A stretch of DNA of 64,000 bases, taken from contig NZ_SSNX01000001.1 of assembly GCF_004801415.1 (NCBI RefSeq), positions 1,054,001 to 1,118,000 on the forward strand, given 5' to 3'. Under the pieces are notes generated by a model. It was not told the origin of the DNA. It saw nothing but the letters and a program-made list of their open reading frames with translations, and searched no databases. Shown piece by piece: positions 12,135 through 27,008 of the stretch; position 1 is the first letter of the stretch; each line of letters opens with the position of its first letter. Origin of the DNA: Deinococcus sp. KSM4-11. GTDB taxonomy: Bacteria; Deinococcota; Deinococci; Deinococcales; Deinococcaceae. Made by a program: the position numbers and the translations under genes.

Positions 12135-12722
12135 TCACTTGCCCGTGAACAGCCGACCCACCGCCCGGATGAATTCGTCCCGCCGTTCCAGTTGCTCGGA
12201 CGTGTAGCGCTCGCGCAGTCTGGCGTCTTTGAAGGCGGCCACATCCTGGCCAGGAGACAGCGCCCACGTTTCCAGCGGTATGCAGGCGATTCGCATGTCT
12301 GAACCCCACTCGTTGGCGGGCAACCCCGCCGCCCGAGCCGCCAGCGGCCACGTCGCGTCGATCAGGCGGTCGCCGCCGGGCTCATGCAGCACGAGGTAAT
12401 TATGGATGTCGATGACCAGCTCACCGTTCCACGCCGCCAGTTCAGGCGCCGCGCCCTCGGGCAGCCGGATTTCCTGTGTGCAGGCGTAGATGGTGCTGGA
12501 CAGGCCCAGTTCCGCGTACAGCGCCGCAAGCAGTTCATGCTTGGTCGAGCAGGTGCCACACCACTCGTCAATCACAGTTTCGGGCGCGTGCGTGCTGGCC
12601 CGCGCGTAGGGCATGTCGCGCACGAGTTCAAAGACCTCTCGTTCGTCAGGCAACGTGTCACCGGAACGCTGGCCCCGCCGCACAGCTTCGGCATGGAGGA
12701 GAGAAGCGAGGGCACGGGTCAT
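12135..12722 (-). CDS. Transglutaminase-like cysteine hydrolase-fold protein
   Basis: A 195-residue soluble protein. The triad of the transglutaminase-like fold can be picked out: Cys58 in GTCSTKHELL, His107 in VIDIHNYLVL and Asp122 in LIDATWP. Members cleave or modify peptides and amides; the substrate here is unknown. Its ATG overlaps the stop of a small upstream gene (ATGA at 12719-12722), so the two are coupled. Confidence 0.7.
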   Translation of the reverse strand: MTRALASLLHAEAVRRGQRSGDTLPDEREVFELVRDMPYARASTHAPETVIDEWCGTCSTKHELLAALYAELGLSSTIYACTQEIRLPEGAAPELAAWNGELVIDIHNYLVLHEPGGDRLIDATWPLAARAAGLPANEWGSDMRIACIPLETWALSPGQDVAAFKDARLRERYTSEQLERRDEFIRAVGRLFTGK

Positions 12723-12913
12723 AGATGGATCTGAATGGGCGGCGGCAGGACGGCATCAGCGACTCCGTCTCCGAAATGGAGTACCCGTAGAACTTTGTGG
12801 GGGCCACCAATTCCCTGGAGCGTCACCTCCTCTCCTACCCTTGGGATGACATAAAAGCCAAATCGTCCTACAGGCTGGCCGTTGTGAACCACGTCTACCG
12901 CAATCAAGTTCAT
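12719..12913 (-). CDS. Small hypothetical protein coupled to the transglutaminase-like gene
   Basis: A 64-residue protein, beta-rich, with a GRFGFYVIPRVGEEVTL segment and a closing PPPIQI. It has a textbook ribosome binding site (GGAGGT, then CAACC, then ATG) and its stop overlaps the next ATG. Both facts support a real gene. The pattern of short strands around an RVGEEV turn recalls small SH3-like or translation-factor-like barrels, but I cannot name a family. Confidence 0.7.
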   Translation of the reverse strand: MNLIAVDVVHNGQPVGRFGFYVIPRVGEEVTLQGIGGPHKVLRVLHFGDGVADAVLPPPIQIHL

Positions 12914-12969
12914 GGTTGACCTCCGCCGACAGAATGGCCGAGTCCATGTGACCGCGCCGTGACCGGCTG

Positions 12970-16098
<3,129 letters not shown>

Positions 16099-16104
16099 CT
16101 GAAG

Positions 16105-16110
16105 AGTTTA
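16105..16110 (-). promoter_or_regulatory. -10 hexamer of leaderless mfd
   Basis: On the minus strand TAAACT ends 6 bases before the GTG start of mfd. No Shine-Dalgarno sequence is present in between. Confidence 0.5.
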
Positions 16111-16156
16111 CGCGCCGTGACCACAGCGAACCGAGAGCGAAAAGACTTAGGCAAGG

Positions 16157-16267
16157 TCAGCCGGGATGGGCACCCAGCCACCACTGCGCCAGCGCGAGCG
16201 CCCCCATCAGCAGAAAGGTGATGACAGGCAGCCACCGCCGCAGCCACGCACGAGTCCGGTCGTTCAT
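16157..16267 (-). CDS. 36-residue single-pass membrane peptide
   Basis: A short ORF (starting MNDRTRAWLRRW) that encodes a basic N-terminus, one hydrophobic helix (about residues 14-30) and a short tail WLGAHPG. Basic residues before the helix predict an N-in orientation. A CATGCT hexamer lies 6 bases before the ATG, in the same leaderless layout as the neighbours mfd and the divergent DUF1345 gene. No family is known to me, and chance cannot be excluded at this length. Confidence 0.45.
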   Translation of the reverse strand: MNDRTRAWLRRWLPVITFLLMGALALAQWWLGAHPG

Positions 16268-16346
16268 CCCAGCAGCATGACACCTGCGCTGCGGGCAGGG
16301 AACACTACCCCACCGTCATGCCCGCCCATGGCAGCGTTCAGATCGC

Positions 16347-16352
16347 TATGCT
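16347..16352 (+). promoter_or_regulatory. -10 hexamer of leaderless DUF1345 gene
   Basis: TATGCT ends 6 bases before the ATG at 16359; no ribosome binding site lies in between. Confidence 0.55.
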
Positions 16353-16358
16353 CCACCC

Positions 16359-17015
16359 ATGTCCCTGCCCAACCCGCCGCGTCGGCATGCTTTGAGGCGC
16401 ATGCTGATCGCGCTCGTCATCGGAAGTGCAGCCGGCCTGCTCACCCCGCCCACCTGGACGCTCGATGCCCGCCTTCTCACCGGCTGGATCGTCGTGTGTA
16501 CCGCCGTCATGGTTCAGCTGTGGCCCAAGATGATGCGGTCCGGCCCCGCCCGCACCCGAGAACTCGCCACCCTCGAAGACGATTCCCGCGCGCTGGCGGG
16601 AACCATCACCACCACCGCCGCCGTCGTCAGTCTCGTCGGCGTGGGTTTTCTCCTCTCGGATGCGCACAGCAGCAAGGGCGCCGCCGAATTCCTGTACACC
16701 GGTCTGGCGGTTCTGACGGTCGCCGCGTCGTGGCTGCTCGTGCAGACCGAGTACACCCTCCACTACGCCCGCAGGTACTACCGCGACGGCCGTGGCATCG
16801 TGTTTCCTCAGGGTGACGGTGAACTCGAGGAACCCACCTACTGGGATTTCGCGTACCTCGCCGTCACCATCGGCATGACGTATCAGGTCAGCGACACCGA
16901 CCTCAACACCCGTGGCATGCGCCGCCTGCTGCTCGGCCACGCCATCCTCTCCTTCGTGTTCGGCACCGTGATCATCGCCGTCACCATCAACGGCATCGCG
17001 GGCCTCATCCAGTAG
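16359..17015 (+). CDS. DUF1345 integral membrane protein
   Basis: A 218-residue protein with five hydrophobic segments, at about 15-30, 40-55, 84-100, 112-128 and 193-215. The central part carries the features of DUF1345 proteins: a DDSRALAGTITTTAAVVS segment after the second helix, and the acidic-aromatic run EPTYWDFAYLAVTIGMTYQ. Members are widespread, of unknown function, and predicted to sit in the cytoplasmic membrane. It is a single-gene leaderless unit ending in a strong hairpin shared with the convergent cox genes. Confidence 0.85.
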   Translation: MSLPNPPRRHALRRMLIALVIGSAAGLLTPPTWTLDARLLTGWIVVCTAVMVQLWPKMMRSGPARTRELATLEDDSRALAGTITTTAAVVSLVGVGFLLSDAHSSKGAAEFLYTGLAVLTVAASWLLVQTEYTLHYARRYYRDGRGIVFPQGDGELEEPTYWDFAYLAVTIGMTYQVSDTDLNTRGMRRLLLGHAILSFVFGTVIIAVTINGIAGLIQ

Positions 17016-17050
17016 CGCCCGCCCAGCACCAGACGCGACAGCAACGAACA

Positions 17051-17070
17051 CCCCCGGCCGGAGCCGGGGG
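17051..17070. terminator. Bidirectional hairpin between convergent genes
   Basis: A perfect 8-bp stem (CCCCCGGC with GCCGGGGG) and a CGGA loop lie between the DUF1345 stop and the coxM stop. It can serve both strands. Confidence 0.65.
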
Positions 17071-17088
17071 CGCACCCATTCGACGGTT

Positions 17089-17883
17089 TTAGCCGAGGCG
17101 TTTGATCGCGCGGGCGGACAGCACGTCCACGAGATGAGCGCGGTAGTCGGCGCTGGCGAAGCGGTCACCGAGCAGGTCTCCGGCGTCCACGAGGCTAGTG
17201 GGGACGGCCGTCCCGTTCTTCACGGCGTCTTCCAGCTTCGTCAGGCGGTGGGCGCGTTCGGCCGCGCCGGTGTACGCGGCGCGCACCTCGCCGTCGGCAT
17301 GGCGGGCCACGGCGACACCGACCACGGCGTAGTGGCTGGCGGGGTGCCGGAACTTCTCGTAGGCCGAGGCCTGGATGGTCGCGGGAATGCGGATGTGCGT
17401 GAGGAGTTCGCCCGGCTGGACGGCGCTCTCGAACATACCGGTGAACATGTCGTCGGCCTTCACCGTGCGCTCGCCATTCGGGCCACGGATGACGAATTCC
17501 ACGCCGAGGGCGAGGGCGGCGGCGGGATAATCGGCGCTGGGATCGGCATGGGCGAGGCTGCCGCCGATGGTGCCCCGGTTGCGAACCATCGGGTCACCGA
17601 CCCACCCGGCGACTTCGGGGAACAGCGGGAGGTCGCTGCGGAGCACGTCGGCGTGGGTGGTCATGGCGCCGACCACGAACCAGTCGCCGTCGCGGGTGAT
17701 GCCCTTGAGTTCCTTCAGACCCCACACGTCGAGCAGGGCGGGCGGCTGGGCGAGGCGCAGTTTCATGGCGGGCAGCAGCGAGTGGCCGCCGGCGATGATC
17801 TTCAGGTCGGGATTGGCGGCGAGGGCCTGGATGGCCTGGTCGACACTTTCGGCTTTCTGGTAGTCGAAGTTCGCTGGGTACAT
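17089..17883 (-). CDS. coxM: FAD-binding subunit of CO-dehydrogenase/xanthine-oxidase-family enzyme (CoxM-like)
   Basis: A 264-residue medium subunit. It holds FAD and passes electrons from the iron-sulfur subunit onward. The N-terminus NFDYQKAES, the FAD motifs AGGHSLLPAMKLR (about residues 38-50) and the TIGGSLAHADPSADYPAA block are those of CoxM/CutM proteins. The start at 17883 has GGAGG 5 bases before it. It is the last gene of a coxS-coxL-coxM set. Confidence 0.93.
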   Translation of the reverse strand: MYPANFDYQKAESVDQAIQALAANPDLKIIAGGHSLLPAMKLRLAQPPALLDVWGLKELKGITRDGDWFVVGAMTTHADVLRSDLPLFPEVAGWVGDPMVRNRGTIGGSLAHADPSADYPAAALALGVEFVIRGPNGERTVKADDMFTGMFESAVQPGELLTHIRIPATIQASAYEKFRHPASHYAVVGVAVARHADGEVRAAYTGAAERAHRLTKLEDAVKNGTAVPTSLVDAGDLLGDRFASADYRAHLVDVLSARAIKRLG

Positions 17884-17965
17884 GGATCCCTCCGGGACGG
17901 AGCCATGAGCTGTGGGCTCTGGTCGATGGGGCGGCGGCGCTGGGGCTCTGGACAGTCGGCCCGTC

Positions 17966-20356
<2,391 letters not shown>

Positions 20357-20416
20357 GGGGTGGGGCCTCCCTGGGGGCGAGGGGATGTGCGGGGCCGGAA
20401 GTCAGGACAGGGAAGC

Positions 20417-20905
<489 letters not shown>

Positions 20906-21017
20906 GAGGTCCTCCCACGGAATCGGTGGTGGTGCTGAGAGCGGTTCCAAACAGATTTTCTGACCGTCCCCATTCAAACACATGAAGGTTGGAAAAGGGT
21001 GTTGCCCTTCATGCCAT

Positions 21018-24000
21018 TCAGGACGGCGAGGACTGCCGCGCGGGCGTGGCGTCCTGCACCGGCCGTTCCGGCAGGTACCGCAGCGCCAGACCCGCCAGGA
21101 AGGCGGCCAGCGCGAGCAGGGCCAGCGCAGGCCAGGCGGACGTCCAGGCCCAGCCGGAGGTGGCGGCCGCGTCCCCCGGTGCATCCATGAGGCCCAGCGA
21201 CCCCAGGTCACGGGTGATGGTGGGCAGACCGACGGCCGCGCCGGGAGCGCTGTACCCGCCAGGAAGTGGGGAGTACAGGCGGGTGACATACCGACCGTCG
21301 GCCGTGGGCTGGAGCGAGATGGGCCAGGGGCCGTCCGGGCCGTCCAGGGTGATCCGGGCCGTCGGGGCCGTGACGAGCAGATCGGCGCCAGCCCGGCGCA
21401 GCGTCGGTGCGCTCAGGGCCTGCCCACCGTCGAGAGGCGTCCCGCGCACCAGCGGGGCGAGCAGCGCCGGGAACTCCGGCCGGTCGCCCAGGGAACCGCT
21501 GGCTGCGGGATTCAGGGCCAGGGCCGTGACGCTCCCGAGGCCCACGCGCCACGTGGCGGCCAGCGGATCGGCGGTCGCGCCGGTGCCCACGAGCCCCAGG
21601 GCGGTCGCCCCTGGCTTGAGCGTGGTTCTCACGTACTGACGGAGCGTGAACGTGGGGCCACCGGGCCACTGCGCCGCGAACTGCCCCGTCTTGACGGCGC
21701 TCTCGCCCTGGCTGAGGGTGTCGCGGGCCATCAGGCTGGGCACGTCCCGCCAGTCCTGGGCCTGCGCGAAGCGGCCCTCGCCCCACTCGGCCATGCTGCG
21801 CATCAGGGGCACGTGCATGCCGCTCCCCACGCTGACGGTGCTCACGGTGATGCCGGTCGCGTGCATGCGGCGGATCAGGCGCCGGTACTCGTCCGGACTG
21901 AAGATGCCGCCGTCCACCCCGTCGGTCAGCAGGATCAGGTGCTTGCGTGACGCGCTGGATTTCAGCAGTTCCTTCAACGCGGCATCCAGCGCGCGCTTGA
22001 CGACGGTGCCACCCTCGGCCTCGATGCGGCCGATCTGCGAGCGGATCAGGGCGGTGTTCGTCGCGCGCGTGAGGGGCACGGCGACCTTCGGGGAGGAGTC
22101 GAAGGCGATCACGGTCACGTCGCCCTGCGGTGAGAGCAGCAGCGCCGAGTTCAGCGCCGCCGACTTGATCAGGTCGAGTTTCGTGAGCCCGCCGCCCACG
22201 GTCTCGTTCATGGAGCCGGATTTGTCGAGCACCAGCGCGAGCGCCAGCCGGGGCAGGTCACGCGGCACCCGCCCGGACATCGGCGACAGGGTTTCCAGGC
22301 TGGTGCCGATATACCCGCCTGGTCCGAACGCCTGGGCAGACCCCGCGATCAGCAGATGGCCGCCGGCCTGCACGCGGTTCGTCAGGGCGGCGCGGATCGG
22401 GGGGGCGAGCGCGGCGGCGGGCGTGTCCAGCAGCACCGTGCGCGTGGCAGCTTGAACGTCGGCCGCTCCCAGGTCGCCCGGAAGGATCGGGTGGACGGCA
22501 AGTCCCTGCACCCTCAGCGCCTGCGCCAGTGCAGTGCGCGCTGGCCCGGCCTTCCCGATGACGAGGACGGGATCTGGGGGGCCCACTGCGGTGGCCGCCA
22601 CCGCCTCGACGCCCGGCTGACCGGCCCGTTCCAGCGACAGGGTGTAGCCCACCAGTCCGGGCCCGGTCTCGCGCAGAGGCAGGGTCAAGCGGTTCAGGCC
22701 CGCCCTCACTGTCACCGGGCCGTCGAGCAGCGGCACGTCTCCCCGGCGCAGCCGCAGCCGCACCGTTCCAGCCGCGCGGGCCGTGATCAGAATCTGCGCC
22801 TCGAAAGGCTGTGCAGGCTGAACGGCGCTGGGCATCTCAAAGGCTGTGATGCTCAGGGAAGGGGTGGTGGTCGCTCCCACTGTCTGGAAGACATGGCCAC
22901 GTGCCCTGAGCCGGGCCAGCACGTCCGGCAGCCGCGCCGAGACAGGCCACGCCCCGTCGGGAACACGGAGGTCGGCGTGGGCGCCGGGCGGTATGCGTGC
23001 AGCGGCGAGTTCGAGTGCGGTTGCCAGATCCTGACCTGGAGTTGGCGCGACGGTCACCGTGAGCGGCGGCGCGGCCGGGCCGGGCAGGTTCACGTTCAGC
23101 ACGGCCAGCAGCAGCAGCGCGGCGCTCAGGGCGTGAAGTATCAGCAACCGCCGCTGCGGTCGGGTCAGGGCGGCCCAGCGGCGGCGGCGCAGGGCCGGTT
23201 CGGACCGGATCAGTACAGCCAGCTCCACCAGCAGTGCCAGCAGGGCGAGGCCCAGGAGCGGCCGCCACAGGGCGTTCAGGCGGCTTAGCCAGTCTCCGCC
23301 AACATTTCCTTCGATGACGTTCGCGGCCGTGCCGGTGGCCTGGAGATCGGCTTCCGCCCCCGCAAGACGGTTCACGGCCAGCGGCTGACCGTCCACCCGA
23401 TACACGCCCGCCGTCCAGGGAATGAAGCTCTCCCCCACCAGCGGCTGAACGCGTCCATCCGGAAGCCGGAGATCAAGCGCTCCGGCAGCGAGGGCACACG
23501 GCAGGCCGACCAGACACGGAGGCACCACCTCCTGACCTGTGTCCGGCCGGGCCAGCGCGGCCAGTCGGGCGAATAGCACGGGGAAGGCCGGCGAGTCGAC
23601 CCAGCCCCCCGCCGTGGTGGACATCGCGACGCGCACGGCAGTGTGGCCCTGGGTGCGCTGTACCTCGAGGAGTGGCCCATCAGCGCCCACCAGCAGCGGG
23701 GTCGCGCTGGCCCAGCGTGGCATGGTCGCGCGCGCCTGGCGGCCCAGATCTGCCCAGGCGACCCCACTTCCCAGGGGATCGCCGGGAGCCCAGCCGAGCA
23801 CCGTATCGTCGCGAGTGGCCGTGCCGGGGCCGGTCAGCCAGACGCTGACCGGCGCGAGGTCGTGACGTGGCAGACCTGAGGAGGGGCCGGTCACGACGAG
23901 CAGGTCGGCGGTACCGGGTAGGGGGATAGAGGTCGTACGCGTCACGCGGGCGCCGGGAAGGGCGGCCAGCACGCGGCCGATGGGATCATCCACGCTCTCC

Positions 24001-24968
24001 GGCACCGCCGCGCCCACCACGGTCACGCGCAGGGGGGCGGGTGTGGGCCGGAGCACCACCTGTGCCACGTCGTCGGCTGGGAGCACGTCGGCGCTGTCCA
24101 GGCGGACGCTCAATACGCCTCCGGTGCCGGGTGTGAAGTGCACGCTGAAGGCCGTCTCGCCCCCTGGAGCCAGGACCAGCCGGCGCTCCGCCAGGGGCGT
24201 ACCACCCAGCGCGATAGTGACAGCACGTGGCCCGGCTGCGCCGTACTGGTGTACGCGTCCGGCCACCTGCCAGGGAGAGCCCGCGCGGCCCGGGATGACT
24301 GTAAGCGCGGAGATCGCGGCATTCGGCTCGCTGCCTCCGATGACCCGGATGGCGGGGCGGAATTCCGCCAGGGCAAGCGCGGCGCGGGCCCGTTCGCCAG
24401 GGCTGGCGTACACGATGAGCGGCGGCTGCGCCTGAGTACCGGTCAGGGCGCGGATGAGCCGGGCCGCCGCCGTCCAGTCCGGGGTGCCGTCGCTCGCGCC
24501 GGTTCCGGTCACCTCATCGGTCAACTCGCGGCGCAGGGCCGCTGGGTCTGCTCTGGCGACGGCAATCGGTCGGGGCACGTCGGCCACCAGCAACACGGTG
24601 CTCCGGCCCTCCAGCCGTCCACTGGCCGCCGACACGGCGGCCGTGAACCGGTTCGGGCGGACATCGGTGGCCCGCATGGCCCGTCCGGCCTCGACCAGGA
24701 TCACGACCTGACCGCCGCCGACCGGCGGCGATGCGGACGGTCGGGCGAGGGCCAGCGCGACGAGCAGCAGCACCAGCCCCTGGAGGAACAGGGCGGCGCT
24801 CAACCGTGCGCGGGGCCGGGCACGGCTGGAGGAGTGCAGGGCCAGCCGCCGCCACAGGTGCACATTGCCGACTTCCACGGCGCGGGCCGCGCGGCGCTGC
24901 CGGTGAAAGTACACCAGCAGGGCGGCCAGCATGACCAGCAGCAGCCACCACGGCTGGGTCAGGGTCAC
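21018..24968 (-). CDS. Giant membrane-anchored VWA protein (BatA/MxaC-L-like)
   Basis: A 1316-residue protein. Order: two N-terminal membrane helices (about 5-21 and 57-76) in the BatA style, a degenerate VWA-like domain (MIDAS replaced by EAGRAM), further helices near 570-590 and 605-625, a beta-sandwich and glutamine-amidotransferase-like part, then a complete VWA domain with MIDAS DKSGSM (about residue 914), and a final helix near 1285-1305. VWA domains bind metal and partner proteins, and such proteins work with MoxR ATPases. The GTG start lies 10 bases after the DUF58 stop. Likely roles are enzyme maturation (as MxaC/MxaL for methanol dehydrogenase, or CoxE for CO dehydrogenase) or envelope stress tolerance. 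Confidence 0.85.
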   Translation of the reverse strand: MTLTQPWWLLLVMLAALLVYFHRQRRAARAVEVGNVHLWRRLALHSSSRARPRARLSAALFLQGLVLLLVALALARPSASPPVGGGQVVILVEAGRAMRATDVRPNRFTAAVSAASGRLEGRSTVLLVADVPRPIAVARADPAALRRELTDEVTGTGASDGTPDWTAAARLIRALTGTQAQPPLIVYASPGERARAALALAEFRPAIRVIGGSEPNAAISALTVIPGRAGSPWQVAGRVHQYGAAGPRAVTIALGGTPLAERRLVLAPGGETAFSVHFTPGTGGVLSVRLDSADVLPADDVAQVVLRPTPAPLRVTVVGAAVPESVDDPIGRVLAALPGARVTRTTSIPLPGTADLLVVTGPSSGLPRHDLAPVSVWLTGPGTATRDDTVLGWAPGDPLGSGVAWADLGRQARATMPRWASATPLLVGADGPLLEVQRTQGHTAVRVAMSTTAGGWVDSPAFPVLFARLAALARPDTGQEVVPPCLVGLPCALAAGALDLRLPDGRVQPLVGESFIPWTAGVYRVDGQPLAVNRLAGAEADLQATGTAANVIEGNVGGDWLSRLNALWRPLLGLALLALLVELAVLIRSEPALRRRRWAALTRPQRRLLILHALSAALLLLAVLNVNLPGPAAPPLTVTVAPTPGQDLATALELAAARIPPGAHADLRVPDGAWPVSARLPDVLARLRARGHVFQTVGATTTPSLSITAFEMPSAVQPAQPFEAQILITARAAGTVRLRLRRGDVPLLDGPVTVRAGLNRLTLPLRETGPGLVGYTLSLERAGQPGVEAVAATAVGPPDPVLVIGKAGPARTALAQALRVQGLAVHPILPGDLGAADVQAATRTVLLDTPAAALAPPIRAALTNRVQAGGHLLIAGSAQAFGPGGYIGTSLETLSPMSGRVPRDLPRLALALVLDKSGSMNETVGGGLTKLDLIKSAALNSALLLSPQGDVTVIAFDSSPKVAVPLTRATNTALIRSQIGRIEAEGGTVVKRALDAALKELLKSSASRKHLILLTDGVDGGIFSPDEYRRLIRRMHATGITVSTVSVGSGMHVPLMRSMAEWGEGRFAQAQDWRDVPSLMARDTLSQGESAVKTGQFAAQWPGGPTFTLRQYVRTTLKPGATALGLVGTGATADPLAATWRVGLGSVTALALNPAASGSLGDRPEFPALLAPLVRGTPLDGGQALSAPTLRRAGADLLVTAPTARITLDGPDGPWPISLQPTADGRYVTRLYSPLPGGYSAPGAAVGLPTITRDLGSLGLMDAPGDAAATSGWAWTSAWPALALLALAAFLAGLALRYLPERPVQDATPARQSSPS

Positions 24969-24978
24969 CGGAGTGGCC

Positions 24979-25854
24979 TCACCGGATCACGCCGCGCGCC
25001 AGGAACTCGCGGAGGATCAGATGCTGGACGGCCTGATCGGAACGCACCTGGATCAGGCGCCCCCCGTGCCGGGAGAGCTGGATCCGCAGAGCCGCGTTCC
25101 AGTCGTCCAGGGCACGGCGGTACGCACTCACCGTCGCGTCGTCCAGGAAGACACTCACGCTCGAACCCGTCTCAGGTTCCTCCAGGCGGGTGAGACCCCG
25201 GCCCAATGGCGTGGGGTCGAGTTCGTCCGGGGCGAGCACCTGCACGGCCAGCACCTCCTGCGCGCGACTGTGCGCGTGCCCAATGGCCTGCGGATCGCTG
25301 TCGGCCAGGAAGTCGCCCACCAGCACGACCAGCGCGCCGCGCGGGGCCGACGCCGCCGCGTGCGTGAGGGCCGCTTGGAGCGTCATGCGTCCGGCCGGCT
25401 GGGCCCGGCCCAGGAAGCCCAGGAGTTCGGTGGCCCGGTTCACGCCCTGCATCCGGCCGCTCGACCTGACCTCGTTCCCGAAGGTTACGGCCTGCACGCT
25501 GTCGCCACCGGCCAGTCCGGCGTAGGCGAGCGCGGCGGCCAGCTGCTGGGCCAGCGCGAACTTCGCGGGCGTGCCGGTGGCCATGCTGGTGCTGGCGTCC
25601 AGCACGACCGAGATCGGCAGCTGCTGGTGCACCACGTATTCCCGCACGACGGGCACGCCCAGCCGGGCGGTCACCTGGGCGTCGAGCGCGCGGATGTCGT
25701 CGCCGGGCGCGTAGGGGCGGTGATCCGCGAACTCCAGTCCGGACCCCTTGGCGCGCGAGGGCCGCTCGCCGGCTCCGCCCTGGGCGCGGGCGCGGCCGGT
25801 GCTGCTCAGGCGGCGGCGGGCCAGTTCCTGCTGCACGGCCGGGGGAAGCTGCAT
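24979..25854 (-). CDS. DUF58 protein (MxaS/YeaD-like)
   Basis: A 291-residue DUF58 protein with the family block GSGLEFADHRPYAPGDDIR (about residues 37-55) and a VWA-like core with DASTSM (about residue 87). DUF58 proteins are nearly always found next to a MoxR ATPase and VWA proteins; MxaS in the methanol dehydrogenase operon belongs here. A chaperone-like role with MoxR is inferred. It is separated from the MoxR gene by a short palindromic element. Confidence 0.92.
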   Translation of the reverse strand: MQLPPAVQQELARRRLSSTGRARAQGGAGERPSRAKGSGLEFADHRPYAPGDDIRALDAQVTARLGVPVVREYVVHQQLPISVVLDASTSMATGTPAKFALAQQLAAALAYAGLAGGDSVQAVTFGNEVRSSGRMQGVNRATELLGFLGRAQPAGRMTLQAALTHAAASAPRGALVVLVGDFLADSDPQAIGHAHSRAQEVLAVQVLAPDELDPTPLGRGLTRLEEPETGSSVSVFLDDATVSAYRRALDDWNAALRIQLSRHGGRLIQVRSDQAVQHLILREFLARGVIR

Positions 25855-25865
25855 GTCCGGCCCCT

Positions 25866-25938
25866 ATGCCGAACCAAAACGATTCCAATCCAGGCCGTGA
25901 ACAGATCGGCCTAGATTTCCATCGTTCCAGTTCGGCAT
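25866..25938. repeat. Imperfect 31-bp inverted repeat between MoxR and DUF58 genes
   Basis: The arms 25866-25896 and 25908-25938 are inverted copies with 24 of 31 matching bases (both begin ATGCCGAAC read inward from the ends and end AGGCC) around an 11-base loop. The whole gap 25855-25991 is clearly less GC-rich than its neighbours. It could be a mobile palindromic repeat of the kind scattered in Deinococcus genomes, or an mRNA hairpin that sets the ratio of MoxR to DUF58. No second copy is visible in this window. Confidence 0.7.
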
Positions 25939-25991
25939 TCTGCTCATTCTCACTGCGCTCGGCCTCGCCTTCGACTCGGCGTAGTTCTGCA

Positions 25992-27008
25992 TTACAGCCC
26001 CTGCGCGGCCAGCAGCTTCAGGAGCAGGGCGTCGCGGTCGATGCCGTCGGCGACGCCCTCGAAATTCAGTTGCAGGCGGTGGCGCAGGGCGGGGAGCAGC
26101 ACGGCGCGGATGTCCTCCGGGGCGACGTGCGCGCGGCCGGTCAGCATCGCCTGTGCCTTGGCCGCCAGCACCAGCGTCTGTGCGCCGCGTGGTGACACGC
26201 CGAAGCGCACGTACCGGCGAACCTCCGGACCGCTTTCCGGGCGGGTCGGCTGGGTGGACACGATCAGGCGTGACACGGCCTGCACCACGTCGGGCGACGC
26301 GGGCAGGGCGCGGACGATCTGCTGTGCGTCCAGCAGATCGTCGGGGGTCAGGCACTGCGGAGCCCGTTCCTGGCGCAATCCGGTCGTCTGGGCGACGATC
26401 CGCTCCAGCGTCCCGGCATCCGGAAAGGGCACGTCGACCCTGAAGAAGAAGCGGTCCATCTGGGCCTCGGGCAGCAGGTACGTGCCCTCCTGCTCGATGG
26501 GATTCTGCGTGGCCAGCACGAAGAACGGCCGGGGCAGCCCTCGCACTGTCCCGGCGACGGTCACCGTCCCCTCCTGCATGGCCTCCAGCAGCGCGGACTG
26601 GGTTTTGGGCGTGGCCCGGTTCACCTCGTCGGCCAGCAGCAGTTGCGCGAAGATCGGGCCGGGCATGAACTGCAGCGTGTTCCCGCCGCGTTCGTCCGGG
26701 GCGAGCACCAGCGTGCCGGTGATGTCGGCGGGCATCAGATCCGGCGTGAACTGCACGCGGCCCAGGTTCAGGCCGAAGGCGTCGGCGATCGTGCGCACCA
26801 GCAGCGTCTTGCCCATGCCGGGCGCGCCCTCCAGCAGCACGTGCCCGCCGGAGAGCAGGGCGACCAGCACCTGTTCCACCACCCGCTCCTGTCCCACGAC
26901 GACGGCCGCGGTGGCCTCGCGGGCGCGGTGAAGGGCTGCCAGCAGGGCGTCCAGGCGACCCAGACGGTCAGCTGGGGCAGGATCCAGGGCGGTGGGCAGG
27001 TCGGTCAT
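25992..27008 (-). CDS. MoxR-type AAA ATPase
   Basis: A 338-residue AAA+ ATPase of the MoxR family. Walker A is GAPGMGKT (residues 61-68) and Walker B LLLADEVNRATPKTQSALLEAM; the sensor 1 part VLATQNPIEQEGTYLLPEAQ is diagnostic of MoxR. These ATPases help insert cofactors or metals into partner enzymes, together with VWA proteins; MxaR acts on methanol dehydrogenase and CoxD on CO dehydrogenase. ATG 27008 overlaps the stop of the upstream 489-residue protein (ATGA). Confidence 0.95.
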   Translation of the reverse strand: MTDLPTALDPAPADRLGRLDALLAALHRAREATAAVVVGQERVVEQVLVALLSGGHVLLEGAPGMGKTLLVRTIADAFGLNLGRVQFTPDLMPADITGTLVLAPDERGGNTLQFMPGPIFAQLLLADEVNRATPKTQSALLEAMQEGTVTVAGTVRGLPRPFFVLATQNPIEQEGTYLLPEAQMDRFFFRVDVPFPDAGTLERIVAQTTGLRQERAPQCLTPDDLLDAQQIVRALPASPDVVQAVSRLIVSTQPTRPESGPEVRRYVRFGVSPRGAQTLVLAAKAQAMLTGRAHVAPEDIRAVLLPALRHRLQLNFEGVADGIDRDALLLKLLAAQGL

